Of a DNA stretch of 64,000 bases, positions 58,959 through 64,000 are shown piece by piece. Made by a program: the position numbers and the translations under genes. The stretch is taken from contig NC_085051.1 of the NCBI RefSeq assembly GCF_963662255.1, positions 58,088,654 to 58,152,653 of the forward strand, written 5' to 3'. Numbering within the stretch: position 1 is the stretch's first letter; each line of letters starts with the position of its first letter. Source of the DNA: Cinclus cinclus (taxonomy: Eukaryota > Chordata > Aves > Passeriformes > Cinclidae). The notes under the pieces are model-generated. The model was not told where the DNA came from. It was given only the letters and a program-made list of their open reading frames with translations, and searched no databases.

Positions 58959-61900
58959 TAGGGTTCTCATTTAACAGGCTGACTCTGGAATGACAGAGGG
59001 AGATTGTCCTTTAAGAAAGTGGAAAAAAAAACCCCTCTCCAAATTAATGAATTAGAGAGTCAGGCCCTAATCATCCTCTTAAGTGGTTCTACCCTTCAGC
59101 TGCTGTGGTTCTCCAATTTTTGAGCACGGCTTCACTTCAAAAAAAGGCAAGAATGCAACCTTGGCTGCATTCAAACCAAACCATTACATACTGTAGGTAG
59201 AAAAACCAGGTTTTTCTTCAGTGTCCTGCCATAAGTACAGAGCCAACAAAGCCATTGTGGGCTGTGCTCCCTCTGAGCTAAAACATCTCCTCGGCAGAAC
59301 CACAGGGCCCATTTCCAAAAGTGCTGCCAAATTCCTGAAACCTCCACTGCAGGGCTGGGCTGTCACATCATAGCAAGAGAAGACTTTGCCTGTAGTGCTG
59401 CTATTATTCATTTTCACATCATATATATGGAGGTCAGACCACATTTTCTACGTGCAGCTGAAATTTTGGGTTGAGTCTCTCTGTTAGGTCGTTACCAGAA
59501 AATGATGAACCTTAGGAACAGAACAGCCTTTATTTACCAAGCCTTAAAACCTCAGAGATACTGGCACTTGTAGTCCTGCATTAAAAGCAGATGAGAGAGG
59601 AGCAGAAACCTCTTTAAACCCCAGGTCTGCCTGCACAGGCAAACCCCAATTGCTGTTATAGAAAGGGTTTTTGGACATGGTGTGTCAGAGAACATAAAGG
59701 CAAGCTGGAGCAGGGGGAGGCATGGCTGCCCAGGCTCCCTCAAAGTGAGGATTCTGGCAGGAAACTGCTCCCCCCCTTTCTCTTCTCTTTTTTTCCCTCC
59801 TTTTTAATCAGGAAGGAAGCTTCATCTTCAGAAACAAGAATTCCCTGTGTAATCTCCCTGCCTGGCTGTCTCTAGGAGCGGGTCCAATTACTGAAATAAG
59901 CAACATGCTCTTCTGAGAAGTCAATGTTGTATTTACACTGGAAGTCAAACTAGTAAATATTTCCCATTTATAACTCTGATTTATGTAACGGGGTACGATG
60001 GCAGCCGTTAAGTAAATTAAACAATTTTCTCAAGATCTGAAATTATAGTTTCAGGATAATAAAAACGCACTAAAAAAAGAAGTCAGAAATTGAGCAATTT
60101 GCAACAAATTCCTTGGTTTTTACTTCTCCTGAAGATACAATGGCCTGACAAGGACAGACACTGCAGCTGTTTTACAGCTTTAAACAAACACAGCTCTGCC
60201 TAACTTGCAATATGCACAGTGCCTAAAACAAGGTCATGATATGCAACCCTGAGGTTACCTTACTGAAACAACCTGAATTAGGATGGAGACCAGCAGATCA
60301 GCCTATTAAGTCTAAGCCACCTTGATTGGCTAATTTTGAGCCAAAATATAAACATAATTATACCAGACCTAGAGAAGGTGAGATACCTTTTCATTGTTCA
60401 CATGTGGTTGATGATTTATTAATTTTGTATTAAAAATACATGCCTATATGACATTTAAAAAAAGAGTTAACTGGAAGGCAAAGTCATGCTGTACACAAAG
60501 AGAAACAGTTGCTTCCCTGTAGCCAAAGCACTGGGGGAAAAAAATGCATTTCACAGACCTGCTCCTTATTTTGTGTCACACTCAACAACTTTCACTCAGG
60601 TTGTTTAGAACTGTGCTTAAAACCAGCTCTTCCTTCTTTAAAAGCAAAACATAAGTTTTAGATTAGAGCAGAATGACAGGACATACAAAGGTTCTGAATC
60701 TAAATTAAGTTTTTCTAGGTGTAGGGGTTTTTTTTCTCTCCTGAATGATAGCACTCATGATAAAAACCAGAGCACAGTAGTCCACAGACGAAATCTAACC
60801 CATCTCCATCATTTACTACTGTTTCTTGCAAAGGCAGTCACCAAAAGCACATTTACAAGTGGTATTTCAGAGATGAGGATTTGTTGTACTTCACTTACAG
60901 AACCAGTTGCAGGGAAGATGAAGAGGATTTTACTGCAGCTTTATGTTAGGAAATGTTATTCCACAGAGTTACAAAACACAGCCCCATGTGCAGCCTCAGC
61001 ACTGAGCAACAGGTCATGCATGACAACTTTAATCTTCACTCACCAGTCCTTACCCTATTTTTTAATAAGAATGCTGCTTTGGCAGCCTGCATTTCTCAAA
61101 ATCAGCATGCTATCAAAGAGGAGCATTACCAGTATTTACACAGTGTTCTTCATTTGGAAGACATCCTAGATAACGTTTACTCCATGCTGCTGCCTTACTT
61201 GATAATTTCATGAGCTCCTATTCTTATGAAATTAATCCTGTGGGCTTGGGAACCCTATACTTATATTTAATTACAAGCAGCCTCTGTATCACTGTATTGA
61301 GAACGTGGAGCTGGACAAACTTGGCTTCTCTTTGGTGCATAAAGTCCAAGGTCTGTTTACTCCTGAAGCAAGTAGAAAAACAAGAAACAAAGTGCCTGGT
61401 AACAACACTGGTCACCAGCATGAAAACTGCCTGTAAGTCAAGCCCTTTCACAATCTAAGAAGCAGTAGAAGTTTAAAAACACAATTTGATTGTGGACATG
61501 AATTGCCTAAATATCCATCTTTACTGGCCACTTTGGTTCTCATAACTTTACAGCTGTGCCTCTCCCAGCAGTGCCAAAAATTTAAAAAGCATTAAAAAAG
61601 ACAAAGAAAAAATATTATTGTCTGAGAATGACAGCTTCTGTGAATCCCCATTCTGCTTTGTAAAAGAGGTCTGGGGGCAGACAGTCAGAATTTGTGAGTT
61701 ATTCATCACTCACCTCAAACACACTCATGTCCCAGGGATTTCTCTCCTACCCAGCCACCCCCCACACTAACATCTGGTTCCTTCCAGCTTTTATGTAGTG
61801 CATAAAAAAGCTGAATTGAGAGCAATTTAAGAACAGGTAAAGCTGAAGGGAGTCCAGCTGCCTCTGCCCAGGGCTCAGCAAACCCAGCACAGTGGGGAGA

Positions 61901-62534
61901 GCAGAAGCTGCTCCTTCTGTTGAGCTGCTCTCAGACTTGCACGAGCCACTGAATTTATAAAAGGCAACATCTGCCTTCCCCTACCAACCAGAAAAATGTA
62001 ACAAACTCAGCACATGCTGAACACATAAAGCCTGCATTTCTCCTATCACAGTGCTATATATGTTTCTCCAAGTTGAAATGTGTGTTTGTAATACTCCTTG
62101 TCTTCACCTGTCACCAAACAGTATCCAGGCAATGTGTTGCCAGCACCCAAAAGCATCAAGACTTCCTGCTCTGATACTGTTGCCTTTTTTATTAAAAAAA
62201 AAAAACTAAAAAGGAAAAAAGGGAGATAAGAGACCTACTTAAATGACTGTTAACCCAACTAAGGATGGTCATCCTAGGAGATCCTGTGGTGCATGTGCCA
62301 ACTGAACTAACCCAGCCAGCAGCAGGTCTGCCTGAGACCTGGAATGGTTCCTGGCTCAGCTTAGCTGGCATGGATACATCAGGCTGTACACAGAGAGTGA
62401 CTGAGAAGTGCAGATGTATCTTACTCAGAAAAGTGCTCTTGTAGGGTGTAACCTATGTGAGAAGCTGCAGCATAGTTCTGGATGTAGTAACTCCAACCAA
62501 ATGCCCTGCTGGTTAGGAAATGCTGTTTCTCTGA

Positions 62535-62985
62535 ATCATGGAATCACAAAATGGTTCGGGTTGGAAGGGACCTTTAAAGCCCATCCAGCTTCACCCTCTA
62601 CCATAGGCAGGAGCTCCTTCCACTATTCCAGGTTGCTCAAAGCCTCATCCAACCTGGCTTGGGACACTGCCAGGGATGGGCAACCACAGCTTCTCTGGGC
62701 AACGTGTGCCAGGGTCTCCCCACTCTCACAGTAAAAAATTTTTTCTTCACATCTCATCTAAACCTGACTCTTTTCAATTTTAAACCATTGCCCCCTCGTC
62801 CTGTCACTCTGTACCTGAATAAAAAATTCCATCTCTCTCCTTTTTATGACCCCTTTAAGGTACTGGAGGCCACAGTGAGGTGTCCCTGGAGTCTTCTCTT
62901 CTCCAGGCTGAATAATCCCAGCTCTCCCAGCCTGTATCCACAGCAGAGGTGCTCCAGCCCTCTGGTCTCTTATTGCAGTGACACA
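62535..62985 (-). mobile_element. CR1 LINE fragment
   Basis: AATCATGGAATCACAAAATG, GTTCGGGTTGGAAGGGACCT, through GGGCAACGTGTGCCAGGGTC, CATTGCCCCCTCGTCCTGTC and TCCCAGCCTGTATCCACAGC. About 450 bp, in sense with TALPID3. Confidence 0.96.
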
Positions 62986-64000
62986 CTGAGGCACATCCTT
63001 TAGAACAACTGGGAATCCCAATTTACATTCTTTTACCATCACTGCTAACAAATAGGCATGTGAATTAAACTAGTACAAGACCACAAAAAAATTGAACGCC
63101 TCTTCACAATGTTATGACAGCAGATGATGTGCAAAGGGACTTGACTCAATTTCATGTCTGCAAATGAGCAACAGGTTCAGGAGAGACTGTTCTGATCCTT
63201 TTCCACAACCCACCACAACGCACAGGCCACAGAACAGCTAGGCATGCTTACTTTCTGGTTGCACATCAGTCCTTTCTTGTTAAACCATGGGCTCAGAGCT
63301 GTGGAACCACTAATTTGTGAGAAACTTCTCCCTCCAGAGAAGAACTAACTGGAAACAGCCCTGGGGCTGATGTAAGCATTAAGTACATGGGGAGTCTCTG
63401 TCCTTAGGTGGCTTGCCCAAGCCCATTAATTTTTTGTGTGTGTCCCCCATTTATATAAGCAATGTTTGCATGAAAGGGGAAAACAGGTCAGCTTAGTCAG
63501 CTTGCCACCATCTGCTTTTATTCAGAGTTGCTCAAGATCAGTGCCAGTGGGATCAGCGCCCATTAAAGGGGTTTATTGTGTGTGTTTATTTTTTGCTCTT
63601 TACAATGAAGGGAACAGCAATTACTGTAAGTTTGTAAAAGTGCATACAAATCATAATCCTTGACACAAAGCTGCTTCAGTCAGATCCCAGCATGTTTACG
63701 AATCCTAGACAGGCTGTGAGAAAGGCTGTCCTGGCACAACAACTTCCACAGACTGGGGAGGAGTGTGGTAGTGTCCAGGAGATCAGAGACTTGTATTTAA
63801 TAGTTGTTATCAAGACCATCCTGTTTGCACTCCACAGCAACTCCAGCTGATTCACCACCACATGAGAATCTCTGACAAAAGAAAAAGCCTCACATTGGAG
63901 CTTGACCCCCAGACAGGCTGACAATAGATGGATTTATACAACTAAAACTGGAACCGGTGAGAGATCAAAGGTAGGCTGCCAACGTGGAAATAGCAGTCTA

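Larger units (their letters stand above)
57167..64000 (-). other. KIAA0586: TALPID3 gene interior, exons not resolved
   Basis: TALPID3 should continue to the right end. Several splice-flanked open segments were inspected on the minus strand (for example 59538-59575) but none has the phase and similarity needed to be called. Two CR1 copies are present. The remainder is AT-rich unique sequence. Confidence 0.5.

Noticed and set aside
59184..59444. Minus-strand frame of 86 codons in the TALPID3 interior
   Set aside because: A second frame is also open here, flanking splice sites are weak, and no stretch matches TALPID3.
59538..59575. Splice-flanked 38-bp segment (TTSASISEVLRL) with an excellent acceptor
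   Set aside because: It starts and ends in phase 1, which does not fit the phase-2 start of the proposed exon at 57166, and similarity to TALPID3 is not convincing.
60953..61213. Plus-strand frame of 86 codons with protein-like composition
   Set aside because: Wrong strand for the local gene, no family recognised, and no clear splice or promoter context.
1..64000. CRISPR array, prophage, insertion sequence, endogenous retrovirus or rRNA/tRNA gene
   Set aside because: No regularly spaced repeats, LTR pairs, retroviral motifs or cloverleaf sequences were recognised; tandem repeats present are ordinary eukaryotic satellites.

Overview
The window is vertebrate nuclear DNA, almost certainly from a bird. 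It holds about twenty short, mostly 5'-truncated copies of the avian CR1 LINE, which end in the typical TTCCAACCCAAACCATTC-type 3' tail. It is otherwise sparse and intron-rich, with one sharp CpG island. The young CR1 tails look like those of modern birds and are compatible with a songbird, but I cannot prove the order from sequence alone.

Two protein-coding genes are recognisable, both on the minus strand. At the left end are the first three exons of DACT1 (Dapper1, a Dishevelled-binding Wnt modulator): exon 1 at 5985-6344 inside a CpG island, exon 2 at 3671-3803 and exon 3 at 1907-2062. The large last exon lies beyond position 1. At the right end, from about 45.5 kb, is the 3' end of TALPID3 (KIAA0586), a centrosome and basal-body protein needed for ciliogenesis and Hedgehog signalling. 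Its last coding exon (45766-45911), polyadenylation signal and penultimate exon (50994-51231) are clear. Two small upstream exons (56467-56552 and 57135-57166) are proposed from splice sites, matching phases and weak similarity. As I recall the human locus, KIAA0586 lies upstream of DACT1 on the same strand, and this window keeps that order.

The roughly 39 kb between the genes (6.6-45.5 kb) shows no convincing coding sequence. It holds CR1 fragments from at least three lineages, simple repeats, a 26-bp minisatellite at 26.7 kb, a 73-bp tandem duplication at 27.7 kb, and several repeat-free AT-rich stretches with homeodomain-type motifs. Those stretches are candidates for DACT1 regulatory elements.

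Odd points include a perfect 17-bp inverted repeat in DACT1 intron 1 and an 11-bp minisatellite that puts ATG codons upstream of the DACT1 start, the nearest in frame with DACT1 and with no intervening stop. A CR1 insertion carries an exact 37-bp internal duplication, and another CR1 copy ends about 80 bp inside a TALPID3 splice donor. I found no evidence of an undescribed system, CRISPR array, RNA gene or endogenous retrovirus.
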